Assembly (NCBI RefSeq): GCF_030719035.1
Contig: NZ_CP132203.1
Span: 6,718,501 to 6,782,500, forward strand
Reading direction: 5' to 3'
From: Hahella sp. HNIBRBA332
GTDB taxonomy: Bacteria; Pseudomonadota; Gammaproteobacteria; Pseudomonadales; Oleiphilaceae
Length of the DNA stretch: 64,000 nt
Position 1 is the stretch's first letter. The number at the start of each line of letters is the position of its first letter. Below are positions 1 to 9,663 of this stretch, one piece after another. A model generated the notes under the pieces. The model ran no database searches. It saw only the letters and a list, made by a program, of their open reading frames with translations, and was not told where the DNA came from. A program made the position numbers and the translations under genes.

Positions 1-3000
1 GGAGGCAGTGCAGTGGCTGCGAGCAACTCCAGCGATACCTGGACGGCGACCTACACGATTACAGCAGGTTCTATCCAGGCCTCCAATCTCAATGTATCCG
101 TCACGGCAACGGATAATGGTGGTAATGCCGCCACAACTTCCGACGGAACGAATGCCACTGTGGATAATCAGGCTCCGAGTGGCCACAGCGTCAGTTTTGA
201 TGATTCCACTATAAACAATACGGAAGCTTCCAGTCAGAGCTTCACTTTTGCCGGTGGCGAAGTGGGGGCCAGTTACAGCTATAGCATCAGCAGTTCTGGT
301 GGTGGAACCAATGTGACGGGATCAGGGACTCTAGCCTCGGCGACGGATCAGGTTACTGGACTGAACCTCTCTGGTTTGGGGGACGGCACGCTGACTCTGT
401 CTGTGGTGGTGACGGACACGGCCGGCAACGCCGCTACGGCGGTCACTCATACCGCAACGCTAGATACTGCCGCCCCCAGCGGCCATAGCGTCAGTTTCGA
501 CGACGCCACGATTAACAGCACGGAGGCGTCCAGTCAGAGTTTCACCTTTGCTGGTGGGGAAGTCGGCGCCAGCTACAGCTATACCGTGAGCAGTTCCGGC
601 GGTGGAACCAATGTGACGGGATCGGGAACTCTAGCCTCGACGACGGATCAGGTTACTGGATTGAACTTCTCTGGTTTGGGTGACGGCACGCTGACTCTGT
701 CTGTGGTGGTGACGGACACGGCCGGCAACGCCGCTACGGCAGTCACTCATACCGCAACGCTAGATACTGCCGCCCCCAGCGGCCATAGCGTCAGTTTCGA
801 CGACGCCACGATTAACAGTACGGAGGCGTCCAGTCAGAGTTTCACCTTTGCTGGGGGAGAAGTCGGCGCCAGCTACAGCTATACCGTGAGCAGTTCCGGC
901 GGGGGAACCAATGTCACGGGCTCCGGTACGTTGGCGACGGCGACGGACAAAGTTACCAGCATAGATCTTTCTGGCCTGGGCGATGGAACCCTGACCCTGT
1001 CTGTGGTGGTGACGGATACCGCTGGGAATGCGGCGACAGCGATCACGGATACTGCGACGCTGGATGCATCCGCGCCCAGCGGTCATAGCGTCAGCTTCGA
1101 CGACGCCACGATCAATAGCGCTGAAGCCAGTAGCCAGAGTTTCACTTTTGCTGGCGGCGAGGTCGGCGCGGATTACAGCTACACCATCAGTAGTTCCGGT
1201 GGCGGAACTAATGTCACGGGTTCTGGTACGTTGGCGACGGCGACGGACAAAGTTACCGGCATAGATCTTTCCGGCCTGGGCGATGGAACTCTGACTCTGT
1301 CTGTGGTGGTGACGGATACCTCCGGTAATGCGGCGACAGCGGTTACGGATACCGCGACGCTGGATGCAACTGCGCCCAGCGGGCAAAGCGTCAGCTTCGA
1401 CGACGCTACGATCAATGGCTCTGAAGCCAGTAGCCAGAGTTTCACCTTTGCTGGCGGCGAGGTCGGCGCGGATTACAGCTACACCATCAGTAGTTCCGGT
1501 GGCGGAACCAATGTTACGGGCTCCGGCACATTGGCGACGGCGACGGATCAGGTCTCCAGCCTCGATCTATCGGGACTTGGCGATGGTACGCTGACTCTGT
1601 CTGTGGTGGTGACGGATACGGCCGGCAACGCCGCTACGGCAGTCACTCATACCGCAACGCTAGATACTGCCGCCCCCAGCGGCCATAGCGTCAGTTTCGA
1701 CGACGCCACGATTAACAGCACGGAGGCGTCCAGTCAGAGCTTCACCTTTGCTGGTGGAGAAGTCGGCGCCAGCTACAGCTATACCGTGAGCAGTTCCGGC
1801 GGGGGAACCAATGTCACGGGCTCCGGTACGTTAGCGACGGCGACGGACAAAGTTACCAGCATAGATCTTTCTGGCCTGGGCGATGGAACCTTGACCCTGT
1901 CTGTGGTGGTGACGGATACCGCTGGGAATGCGGCGACAGCCGTCACGGATACTGCGACGCTGGATGCATCCGCGCCCAGCGGTCATAGCGTCAGCTTCGA
2001 CGACGCCACGATCAATGGCTCTGAAGCCAGTAGTCAGAGTTTCACCTTCGCAGGCGGCGAGATCGGCGCGGATTACAGCTACACCATCAGTAGTTCCGGT
2101 GGCGGAACTAATGTCACGGGTTCCGGTACGTTGGCGACGGCCACGGATCAGGTCTCCAGCCTCGATCTATCGGGACTTGGTGACGGCACGCTGACTCTGT
2201 CTGTGGTGGTGACGGATACGGCCGGCAACGCCGCTACGGCGGTCACTCATACCGCAACGCTAGATACTGCCGCCCCCAGCGGCCACAGCGTCAGTTTCGA
2301 TGACGCCACGATTAACAGCACGGAGGCGTCCAGTCAGAGCTTCACCTTTGCCGGAGGAGAAGTCGGCGCCAGCTACAGTTATACCGTGAGCAGTTCCGGC
2401 GGTGGAACCAATGTCACGGGCTCCGGCACGTTGGCGACGGCGACGGACAAAGTTACCGGCATAGATCTTTCTGGCCTGGGCGATGGAACCCTTACCCTGT
2501 CTGTGGTGGTGACGGATACCGCTGGGAATGCGGCGACAGCCGTCACGGATACCGCCACGCTTGATACCACAGCGGCCAGCGGCCACAGCGTCAGTTTCGA
2601 CGACGCCACGATTAACAGCGCGGAGGCGTCCAGTCAGAGCTTCTCCTTTGCCGGAGGAGAAGTCGGCGCCAGCTACAGTTATACCGTGAGCAGTTCCGGC
2701 GGTGGAACCAATGTCACGGGCTCCGGCACGTTGGCGACGGCGACGGACAAAGTTACTGGCATAGACCTTTCCGGTCTGGGCGATGGAACCTTGACCCTGT
2801 CTGTGGTGGTGACGGATACCTCCGGTAATGCGGCGACAGCCGTTACGGATACCGCGACGCTGGATGCAACCGCACCCAGTGGTCATAGCGTCAGTTTCGA
2901 CGACGCCACGATCAATGGCTCTGAAGCCAGTAGTCAGAGTTTCACCTTCGCAGGCGGCGAGGTCGGCGCGGATTACAGCTACACCATCAGTAGTTCCGGT

Positions 3001-6000
3001 GGCGGAACCAATGTCACGGGTTCCGGTACGTTGGCGACGGCCACGGATCAGATAACCGGTATTGATGTCAGCGGGCTGAGCGATGGTACGCTGACTCTTT
3101 CCGTAACGGTGACCGATACTTCAGGCAATGCGGCGACGGCGGTCACCGATACGGCGACCCTGGATACCAGCGCAGCAAGCGGCCACAGTGTGGCCTTTGA
3201 TGACAGCGACATCAACGCAACCGAAGCGTCGAGCCAGAGTTTCACCTTTGCTGGCGGCGAGGTCGGCGCGGATTACAGCTATATCATCAGTAGTTCTGGC
3301 GGCGGAACCAATGTCACCGGCTCCGGTACGTTGGCGACGGCCACGGATCAGGTCTCCAGCCTCGATCTATCGGGACTGGGCGATGGTACGCTCACTCTGT
3401 CGGTTGTTGTGACCGATAGCGCAGGCAATGCGGCGACAGCCGTCACGGATACCGCCACTCTTGATACCACAGCGGCCAGCGGCCATAGCGTCAGTTTCGA
3501 CGACGCCACGATTAGCAGTGCGGAGGCGACCAGTCAGAGTTTCACCTTTGCTGGTGGGGAAGTCGGCGCCAGCTACAGCTATACCGTGAGCAGTTCCGGC
3601 GGGGGAACCAATGTGACGGGATCGGGAACTTTGGCGACGGCGACGGACCAAGTTACCGGCATAGACCTTTCCGGCCTGGGCGATGGAACCCTGACCCTGT
3701 CTGTGGTGGTGACGGATACCGCTGGGAATGCGGCGACAGCGGTCACGGATACTGCGACGCTGGATGCATCCGCGCCCAGCGGTCATAGCGTCAGCTTCGA
3801 CGACGCCACGATCAATGGCTCTGAAGCCGGTAGCCAGAGTTTCACTTTTGCTGGCGGCGAAGTCGGCGCGGATTACAGCTACACCATCAGTAGTTCTGGC
3901 GGTGGAACCAATGTCACGGGCTCCGGTACGTTGGCGACGGCCACGGATCAGATTACCGGCATTGATGTCAGCGGGCTGAGCGATGGTGCGCTGACGCTAT
4001 CGGTGGTTCTCACCGATACGGCCGGCAATGCCGCGACTGCCGTTTCCGACACGACGACTCTGGACACGACCGCTCCGCAGTTAAGCAGCAGCAGTCCAGC
4101 GGATGGCTCCACCTCTGCGCGTTACGACACGGATCTGACCCTGACCTTCAACGAGTCGGTGGCGGCAGGTAGCAGCGGAGACTTGTCGATCGCTGTTTAT
4201 GACGCCGATGACGACAGTCTGGTGGAAAGCAACGACAGTGATTCAGGACAGGTGAGCATCAGCGGCGCCGTGGTGACGGTGTCCCTGGTTGCGAATCTTG
4301 ATGGCGCCCACGATTACTATGTACAGATCGGTGCGGATGCGATGGAAGACGCCGCAGGCAACAGTTATGCGGGTATTTCTGATAAGACGACGCTGAATTT
4401 CACCACCACGAATCTACAGCCGACGGCCGCCAATGATTCGGATTCCACCAATGAGGATAACTCGGTTGCGATCAGCGTATTGGATAACGACTCAGATGAA
4501 GACGGCAGCCTGAATGCAGCGAGCGTGATGGTCGCCAGCGGCCCGTCAAACGGCAGCGCCAGCGTGAATACAGGCACCGGGGTGATTACCTATACGCCGG
4601 ATGACAACTTCAATGGTTCGGACAGCTTCACCTATACGGTGGAGGACAACAATAGCCTGGCGTCGAGTGCGGCGACGGTCACGATCACGGTTAATGCAGT
4701 CAATGACGCGCCTGTTGCCGTAGCTGATCTGGCCAGCACGCTGGAAGATACCCCGGTTTCCATCGATGTGGCGGACAATGACACGGACGTGGATACCGGC
4801 GATGCGGTTGATGCCTCGACGATTACGATTGTGACCGGACCCAGCGACGGTTCCGCCGTGGTGAACAGCGGGCAGGTGGATTACACCCCAGACGCCAACT
4901 TCAACGGAACGGACACCTTCACCTACACCATCGAGGATAGCAATGGCGCCATGTCCGCCGCCGGTACCGTGACGGTTAACGTGACCAGCGTCAATGACTT
5001 ACCGGCCGCCGCCGCCGACACCTCCACCGTGGATGAGGACAACTCCGTTGATATCGATGTGCTGGATAATGACAGTGACGTCGATGGCGTGGTCGACGCC
5101 ACGACGGTTACGGTACAGACGGCGCCGACGCATGGCTCCACCAGCGTCAACAGCACGACTGGCGTGATTACCTATACGCCCACTGCGGACTTTAACGGTA
5201 GCGACACCTTCACTTACACCGTGAAGGATGATTCTGACGGCACCTCCAATGCGGCCACGGTCACCATCACGGTGAACAGCGTGAATGATGCGCCCGTCGC
5301 CGCTGATGATATCGCCACGCTGTTGGAGGACGTCGCCCACACCATCAACGTTCTGGGTAACGACAGCGATGTCGACGGCGCACTGGTCGCCTCCAGTGTG
5401 GAAGTGGTCACCGCGCCGACCAGCGGTGGCGCGTCGGTCAATACGTCAACCGGGGCGATTATCTATACGCCGGATAGCGATTTTAACGGCTCCGACTCAT
5501 TGACCTACCGGGTGCAGGATAACCTGGGCGAGTGGTCCGCGCCGGGAACCGTCACGCTGACGGTACAGGGGGTGAACGATAGTCCGTTGGCGAATGACGA
5601 CGTCTACAGCCTGGATGAGGATACGCCCACGTCGCTGAATGTCGTTTCCAACGACAGTGATGTGGACGGAACCATCGATGTAACGTCCATCTCTATTCTG
5701 ACGGACGTCAGCAACGGAGCGTTGGTGGATAACGGCGACGGGACTCTGACGTATACCCCGGGCGCCGACTTCTATGGATCGGATACGTTCACCTATATGG
5801 TGGCGGATGATGAAGGCGCCGACTCTGTCGCGGCTATCGTCAGTATTACGGTGAATCCGGTCAATGACGCACCTACGATCACCGGTACGCCAACCACCAG
5901 TGTGGTGCAGGGCGAAAGCTACAGCTTTACGCCCACCCTCAATGATGTGGAAGGAGACGCCATGAGCGTAAGCGCCAGCAATTTGCCGAGCTGGCTGTCA

Positions 6001-8727
6001 TTGGATACGGACACCGGCGCGCTCACAGGCGCGGCCTCCGTGGCGGGTACTTTCAGCAACATTGTGCTGACGGTATCCGACGGCGGCGGCAGCAGCTCAT
6101 TGACCGCATTCAGTATCCTGGTGGAATTGGATACGGATAGTGACGGCGATCCCGACACGGTGGATACCGATGATGACAACGACGGTATGAGCGATAGCTT
6201 CGAAATCGCCAACGGTCTGGATCCGCTCGACGCCAGTGACGCCGATGGCGACCTGGATGGCGACACCATCAGTAATTATCAGGAGTCAGTGGATGGCACC
6301 AACCCCACGGATGCGGAAGATTATCTGGATACCACCGCGCCGGTGGTGGTCGCGCCGGAGGAGCTGGTGCTGGATGCGGTGGCCTTGTTCACGCCGGTGA
6401 CGCAACGGCAATTGCTCGACCTGCCTTCTTCTGCGACGGATTCTGAGGTCCAGAGCGTCATGACGGTGCTGGCCAGCGATAACGTGGATGGCGACAGCTG
6501 CTGTAATACTCGGATTCCCGCGCTCAGCAATGGCGCTGTTCTGCTGCCGCCTGGGCGGAATCTGGTGACCTATCGTGCGGTGGACCGTAAAGGGAATGTC
6601 GGTACAGCGCAGCAGATCGTCAATATCCGGCCGCTGGTGTCGGTGAATAAAGATCAGATCAGCGTGGAAGGGGCGACCGTTCTGTTCAAAGTGATCCTGA
6701 ACGGCCAGTCGCCGTTCTACCCGCTGAGCGTGCCTTATGTCATCGATAGCGCCAGCACGGCGAGCAGCAGTGACCATAACCTGGTCAACGGCTCAGTGAT
6801 CTTCACCAAGCCGGGATCCACCGGACAGACGGAGGCGAGCGTCAGCATCCTATTGACCAGCGACAGTGTTGCTGAGAATGATGAGCGGCTGATGATTCGT
6901 CTGGATGACCGCACTTCCAATGCGGAAGATCTGGCGGACGGCTATGACCCGGATGATCCGAATATCTACGATATCAATAGCGGGGCGAAGATACGTCATG
7001 TCATCACCATCGTCGAGCGCAATGTCGCGCCGGATGTCACGCTGCGCTTGCGTCAGGGAGGCCTGGACACCATACAGGTGACCCCGGATGGCGGCGCAGT
7101 AACGGTAACGGCGACAGTGACCGATCCCAACGTGGGCGACACGCACACCTATAACTGGACCGCCACCGACAACGTATTGAGCGATACCGACGGCAATACC
7201 AGTAATAACCAACTGGTATTCAGCCCCTCATCGCTGACTGCGGGCCGCTATAAAGTGCAACTGACCGTCGCCGACTCCGCGAACGCGACGGATTCCATCA
7301 AGCTTTACTTCCGGGTGGTGGATGCGCTACCGACGTTGGAACCGGATGTGGATACCGATGGCGATGGCGTGGACGATCAGACCGAAGGCACCTCAGATAC
7401 GGACGATGATGGTATTCCTGAGTATCTGGATAATATCTCCGCCCCCAATGTGTTGCCGGAAGTTGCTTCGGAAACGGCCTCTTATCTGGTTGAGTGCGAC
7501 CCCGGCGTACGTTGCCGTCTGGGACAGTTCGCCATATTGGGCGGTAACGGCGGCGTGCGTCTGGAGCAGGATGACCTGATGTCGCAACCGGATATCAGCG
7601 CTGACGGGTTGTTTGAACCCATTGGCGGCATCTTTGACTTCGAGATCCATGACTTGCCAACGCTGGGACAAAGCGTTCGCATTGTGTTGCCGCAGGATGC
7701 CGCGCTGCCCGCCGATGGCGTTTATCGTAAGTTCCAGAATAGCCGTTGGGAGTCCTTCGTCGTAGATACGGACAACGAGCTGCACTCGGCGCCAGGCAAT
7801 CCTGGGTATTGTCCTCCTCCGGGAGATGATAGTTGGGAGAGCGGACTGATCGAAGGCTACTACTGCGTGCAGTTAACCATTGAAGACGGCGGCCCCAACG
7901 ATGCGGACGGTCTGGTGAACGGATCTGTGGAAGACCCAGGCGTCGTCGCCGTGGATAAACGCACGTCGACCGACATCGAGAGTGAAGGCGGCGGCTCTGG
8001 AGGCGGTTCCGTCAACGGGACCCTGCTGCTAATGCTCTTGAGTCTGACGCTGCTGTCTTGGCGATATACGCGCAAAAGTCCAACTTTAATGGCGGTCATG
8101 TTGCTCATCCTGTTGACGCCCTCCGGGAACAGTCAGGCGGCGGATTGGGAGGCGATGAAAGCCAGACTTAAAGAGCGAGGGTATCTGGAATTTGGCGCCT
8201 ATCATGTCAGCGGCTCTCAGGGCGCGGGAGACTTCAAGAACGGCCTGGAAAGCGAGGACGTAACAGTCAGCCTCAACAATTATGATGTGTCCCGTTACGG
8301 CTATCAGTTCCTGGCCGGCTATCGCTACCATGAGTATCTGGCGGCGGAAATCGGCTTCCTGGATCTGGGTAATGTGAAAGTCAGCATGAGCGCATCCGCA
8401 TTGGATGCTGATACGCTCGAAGGGGCGGTGGAGAAACATTACCCCGTCAGCGGCAGTGGCTGGACGCTGGCGAACCGCTTTCTGTGGCCGGTGCGAGAGC
8501 GTATAACCCTGTCGGCGGAAGTCGGGTTGTACCTCTGGGAAGGGGATATCCAGCTCAGCGGCGCGGATATCAATCCAGACCTGAAAGGGGACACGGATCC
8601 TCTGTTGGGGCTGGGCGCCAGCTACAGCGTGACGGGTAATATTGACGCCGCCGTGCGCATCAAGCGGATATTCTTCGATGGTCAGCACGTTGACCTGTTG
8701 GGAATCGGGGCGGTGCTGCGTTTTTAA
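1..8727 (+). CDS. Giant repetitive surface protein with C-terminal outer-membrane beta-barrel (5' end outside window)
   Basis: The frame is open from base 1, so the gene starts upstream; about 2908 codons are visible. Domain order: part of one Ig-like unit; thirteen 100-residue Ig-like repeats (residues ~60-1359); a Big_5-type Ig domain (~1360-1470); five cadherin/VCBS-like repeats with EDN and NDAP motifs (~1473-1957); a He_PIG-type Ig domain; an Asp-rich thrombospondin-3-like stretch (~2043-2090); HYR-, Calx-beta- and PKD-like segments; a second Asp-rich stretch (~2449-2478). A Gly/Ser linker, hydrophobic helix and basic cluster follow (~2661-2695), looking like a GlyGly-CTERM tail. The frame then continues through a second hydrophobic, signal-peptide-like stretch into a ~195-residue beta-barrel ending in Phe. 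Such architecture suits a calcium-stabilised adhesin; the ligand cannot be read from sequence. No RTX or LapA-type secretion tail is present, so the C-terminal barrel is the likely anchor. Confidence 0.85.
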   Translation, partial: GGSAVAASNSSDTWTATYTITAGSIQASNLNVSVTATDNGGNAATTSDGTNATVDNQAPSGHSVSFDDSTINNTEASSQSFTFAGGEVGASYSYSISSSGGGTNVTGSGTLASATDQVTGLNLSGLGDGTLTLSVVVTDTAGNAATAVTHTATLDTAAPSGHSVSFDDATINSTEASSQSFTFAGGEVGASYSYTVSSSGGGTNVTGSGTLASTTDQVTGLNFSGLGDGTLTLSVVVTDTAGNAATAVTHTATLDTAAPSGHSVSFDDATINSTEASSQSFTFAGGEVGASYSYTVSSSGGGTNVTGSGTLATATDKVTSIDLSGLGDGTLTLSVVVTDTAGNAATAITDTATLDASAPSGHSVSFDDATINSAEASSQSFTFAGGEVGADYSYTISSSGGGTNVTGSGTLATATDKVTGIDLSGLGDGTLTLSVVVTDTSGNAATAVTDTATLDATAPSGQSVSFDDATINGSEASSQSFTFAGGEVGADYSYTISSSGGGTNVTGSGTLATATDQVSSLDLSGLGDGTLTLSVVVTDTAGNAATAVTHTATLDTAAPSGHSVSFDDATINSTEASSQSFTFAGGEVGASYSYTVSSSGGGTNVTGSGTLATATDKVTSIDLSGLGDGTLTLSVVVTDTAGNAATAVTDTATLDASAPSGHSVSFDDATINGSEASSQSFTFAGGEIGADYSYTISSSGGGTNVTGSGTLATATDQVSSLDLSGLGDGTLTLSVVVTDTAGNAATAVTHTATLDTAAPSGHSVSFDDATINSTEASSQSFTFAGGEVGASYSYTVSSSGGGTNVTGSGTLATATDKVTGIDLSGLGDGTLTLSVVVTDTAGNAATAVTDTATLDTTAASGHSVSFDDATINSAEASSQSFSFAGGEVGASYSYTVSSSGGGTNVTGSGTLATATDKVTGIDLSGLGDGTLTLSVVVTDTSGNAATAVTDTATLDATAPSGHSVSFDDATINGSEASSQSFTFAGGEVGADYSYTISSSGGGTNVTGSGTLATATDQITGIDVSGLSDGTLTLSVTVTDTSGNAATAVTDTATLDTSAASGHSVAFDDSDINATEASSQSFTFAGGEVGADYSYIISSSGGGTNVTGSGTLATATDQVSSLDLSGLGDGTLTLSVVVTDSAGNAATAVTDTATLDTTAASGHSVSFDDATISSAEATSQSFTFAGGEVGASYSYTVSSSGGGTNVTGSGTLATATDQVTGIDLSGLGDGTLTLSVVVTDTAGNAATAVTDTATLDASAPSGHSVSFDDATINGSEAGSQSFTFAGGEVGADYSYTISSSGGGTNVTGSGTLATATDQITGIDVSGLSDGALTLSVVLTDTAGNAATAVSDTTTLDTTAPQLSSSSPADGSTSARYDTDLTLTFNESVAAGSSGDLSIAVYDADDDSLVESNDSDSGQVSISGAVVTVSLVANLDGAHDYYVQIGADAMEDAAGNSYAGISDKTTLNFTTTNLQPTAANDSDSTNEDNSVAISVLDNDSDEDGSLNAASVMVASGPSNGSASVNTGTGVITYTPDDNFNGSDSFTYTVEDNNSLASSAATVTITVNAVNDAPVAVADLASTLEDTPVSIDVADNDTDVDTGDAVDASTITIVTGPSDGSAVVNSGQVDYTPDANFNGTDTFTYTIEDSNGAMSAAGTVTVNVTSVNDLPAAAADTSTVDEDNSVDIDVLDNDSDVDGVVDATTVTVQTAPTHGSTSVNSTTGVITYTPTADFNGSDTFTYTVKDDSDGTSNAATVTITVNSVNDAPVAADDIATLLEDVAHTINVLGNDSDVDGALVASSVEVVTAPTSGGASVNTSTGAIIYTPDSDFNGSDSLTYRVQDNLGEWSAPGTVTLTVQGVNDSPLANDDVYSLDEDTPTSLNVVSNDSDVDGTIDVTSISILTDVSNGALVDNGDGTLTYTPGADFYGSDTFTYMVADDEGADSVAAIVSITVNPVNDAPTITGTPTTSVVQGESYSFTPTLNDVEGDAMSVSASNLPSWLSLDTDTGALTGAASVAGTFSNIVLTVSDGGGSSSLTAFSILVELDTDSDGDPDTVDTDDDNDGMSDSFEIANGLDPLDASDADGDLDGDTISNYQESVDGTNPTDAEDYLDTTAPVVVAPEELVLDAVALFTPVTQRQLLDLPSSATDSEVQSVMTVLASDNVDGDSCCNTRIPALSNGAVLLPPGRNLVTYRAVDRKGNVGTAQQIVNIRPLVSVNKDQISVEGATVLFKVILNGQSPFYPLSVPYVIDSASTASSSDHNLVNGSVIFTKPGSTGQTEASVSILLTSDSVAENDERLMIRLDDRTSNAEDLADGYDPDDPNIYDINSGAKIRHVITIVERNVAPDVTLRLRQGGLDTIQVTPDGGAVTVTATVTDPNVGDTHTYNWTATDNVLSDTDGNTSNNQLVFSPSSLTAGRYKVQLTVADSANATDSIKLYFRVVDALPTLEPDVDTDGDGVDDQTEGTSDTDDDGIPEYLDNISAPNVLPEVASETASYLVECDPGVRCRLGQFAILGGNGGVRLEQDDLMSQPDISADGLFEPIGGIFDFEIHDLPTLGQSVRIVLPQDAALPADGVYRKFQNSRWESFVVDTDNELHSAPGNPGYCPPPGDDSWESGLIEGYYCVQLTIEDGGPNDADGLVNGSVEDPGVVAVDKRTSTDIESEGGGSGGGSVNGTLLLMLLSLTLLSWRYTRKSPTLMAVMLLILLTPSGNSQAADWEAMKARLKERGYLEFGAYHVSGSQGAGDFKNGLESEDVTVSLNNYDVSRYGYQFLAGYRYHEYLAAEIGFLDLGNVKVSMSASALDADTLEGAVEKHYPVSGSGWTLANRFLWPVRERITLSAEVGLYLWEGDIQLSGADINPDLKGDTDPLLGLGASYSVTGNIDAAVRIKRIFFDGQHVDLLGIGAVLRF
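178..4077 (+). repeat. Thirteen tandem 300-bp repeats encoding Ig-like domains
   Basis: Thirteen units of exactly 300 bp (starts 178, 478, 778 and so on to 3778) each encode 100 residues. Each unit opens with SGHSVSFDD and closes with a TDTAGNAATAV-type strand. Two main variants alternate irregularly: one has NSTEASS with GASYSYTV, the other NGSEASS with GADYSYTI. Some neighbours are almost identical at the DNA level (for example 478-777 and 778-1077), which suggests recent duplication and gene conversion. Copy number is likely to vary between strains and to challenge assembly. Confidence 0.95.
4417..5870 (+). repeat. Five cadherin/VCBS-like repeats within the giant protein
   Basis: Five units of about 97 residues start near 4417, 4708, 4999, 5287 and 5581. 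Each carries an EDN/EDTP segment, an NDSDVDG-type acidic loop, a YTP.A/D.FNGSD.FTY segment and a closing strand ending VNDAP or similar. Their DNA is much more diverged than the 300-bp repeats upstream, so they are older duplications. The acidic loops are consistent with calcium binding between domains. Confidence 0.85.
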
Positions 8728-8763
8728 AATACGGCAGTCCGTCTGATTGTCTCAATTGTTATA

Positions 8764-8786
8764 AAGCGCCCTTTCAGAGGGCGCTT
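8764..8786 (+). terminator. Hairpin after the giant surface-protein gene
   Basis: A perfect 9-bp inverted repeat (AAGCGCCCT / AGGGCGCTT) with a 5-base TTCAG loop lies 37 bases after the stop codon. No strong T run follows, so termination may be inefficient or may involve Rho. Confidence 0.55.
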
Positions 8787-8798
8787 GGCTGTCCCAAA

Positions 8799-8817
8799 CT
8801 GTCACAAACCTGTTACA
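8799..8817 (+). promoter_or_regulatory. Phased direct repeat upstream of the response regulator
   Basis: CTGTCACA (8799-8806) and CTGTTACA (8810-8817) are direct repeats whose starts lie 11 bp apart, about one helical turn. OmpR/PhoB-family regulators bind such repeats, and the GTTACA half matches the half-site known for E. coli RstA. The site lies about 90 bp before the start codon of the RstA-like gene, so autoregulation is a reasonable inference. Confidence 0.4.
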
Positions 8818-8902
8818 CAGGCTGGTATTCTCCCATCGCATTTTTTCCTACACTGAGCGAATTTCCCCCTGATTCGGTTGGTTAAGGCGACGCTCTCCTA
8901 TC

Positions 8903-9661
8903 ATGACACCCGTATTTTCGAACTGCGCTCACAATCATCGCTTGCTGTTGGTGGAGGATGACCAGGAGCTGGCTTCCTTGATTCAGGATTATCTGACTAA
9001 AAATGGTTTCCAGGTGGCGATTGTCGCCAACGGGCTGGATGCGGTGCGGGAAATCCAGACGCAACGTCCGGCGCTGGTGATTCTGGACGTGATGCTGCCC
9101 GGGCTGTCTGGCATGGACGTATGTCGGCAGGCGCGGCTGGATTATAACGGCTTTATTCTCATGCTGACGGCGCTGGATGAGGATATGGACCAAATGCTGG
9201 GATTGGAGCTCGGCGCGGACGACTATATTGTTAAGCCGGTGCAGCCGCGGTTACTGCTGAGTCGCATTCGCGCGCTGCTGCGACGGCTGGAGCATACCGG
9301 CAGCGGTGAGGGCGTTGCGGCGATGACTCAGGATAAAAACGTGATCAGCGCCGGCGCCTTGACGATCGACCTGCGCAACCGCGTGGTCAGACTGGGCGAT
9401 CGCTCGGTGGAGCTTACCACCGCGGAATTCGAGCTGTTATTACTGTTGGCGAGGTCGTTGGGCGAAGTGGTCGATCGCGATTTTATCATTCAGGAATTAC
9501 GCGGCTTCGATTACGACGGTTTGGATCGTTCCATAGACCGGCGCATTTCCCGTTTGCGCAAGAAACTGCAAGACGGCGGGGCAGGGCAGGACATCATCAA
9601 GACGATTCGGGGCAAAGGCTATCAACTCTGCACTGATCCTGACCTGGCTGGGGACCGTTGA
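8903..9661 (+). CDS. OmpR/PhoB-family response regulator, RstA-like
   Basis: This 252-residue protein has an N-terminal receiver domain and a C-terminal winged-helix DNA-binding domain (~150-245). Receiver residues visible are the acidic pair D19/D20, phospho-acceptor D62 in LVILDVMLPG, and K111 in ADDYIVKP. The C-terminal part carries the transactivation loop and the RGKGYQL hairpin typical of the family. The kinase gene starts at the stop codon, so the two are one operon. Overall it most resembles RstA, but the signal is unknown. The paired phased repeats upstream of this gene and of the outer-membrane protein gene at 11474 suggest it controls both. Confidence 0.9.
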   Translation: MTPVFSNCAHNHRLLLVEDDQELASLIQDYLTKNGFQVAIVANGLDAVREIQTQRPALVILDVMLPGLSGMDVCRQARLDYNGFILMLTALDEDMDQMLGLELGADDYIVKPVQPRLLLSRIRALLRRLEHTGSGEGVAAMTQDKNVISAGALTIDLRNRVVRLGDRSVELTTAEFELLLLLARSLGEVVDRDFIIQELRGFDYDGLDRSIDRRISRLRKKLQDGGAGQDIIKTIRGKGYQLCTDPDLAGDR

Positions 9662-9663
9662 AG

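Noticed and set aside
760..1386. 208-codon minus-strand frame inside the 300-bp repeats (also 2260-2886)
   Set aside because: Both are antisense shadows of the repeat; they share the same repeat-derived Arg/Gly-rich composition and have no start signal.
178..4077. Regular repeats suggesting a CRISPR array
   Set aside because: The period is 300 bp with continuous coding in one frame and no unique spacers.
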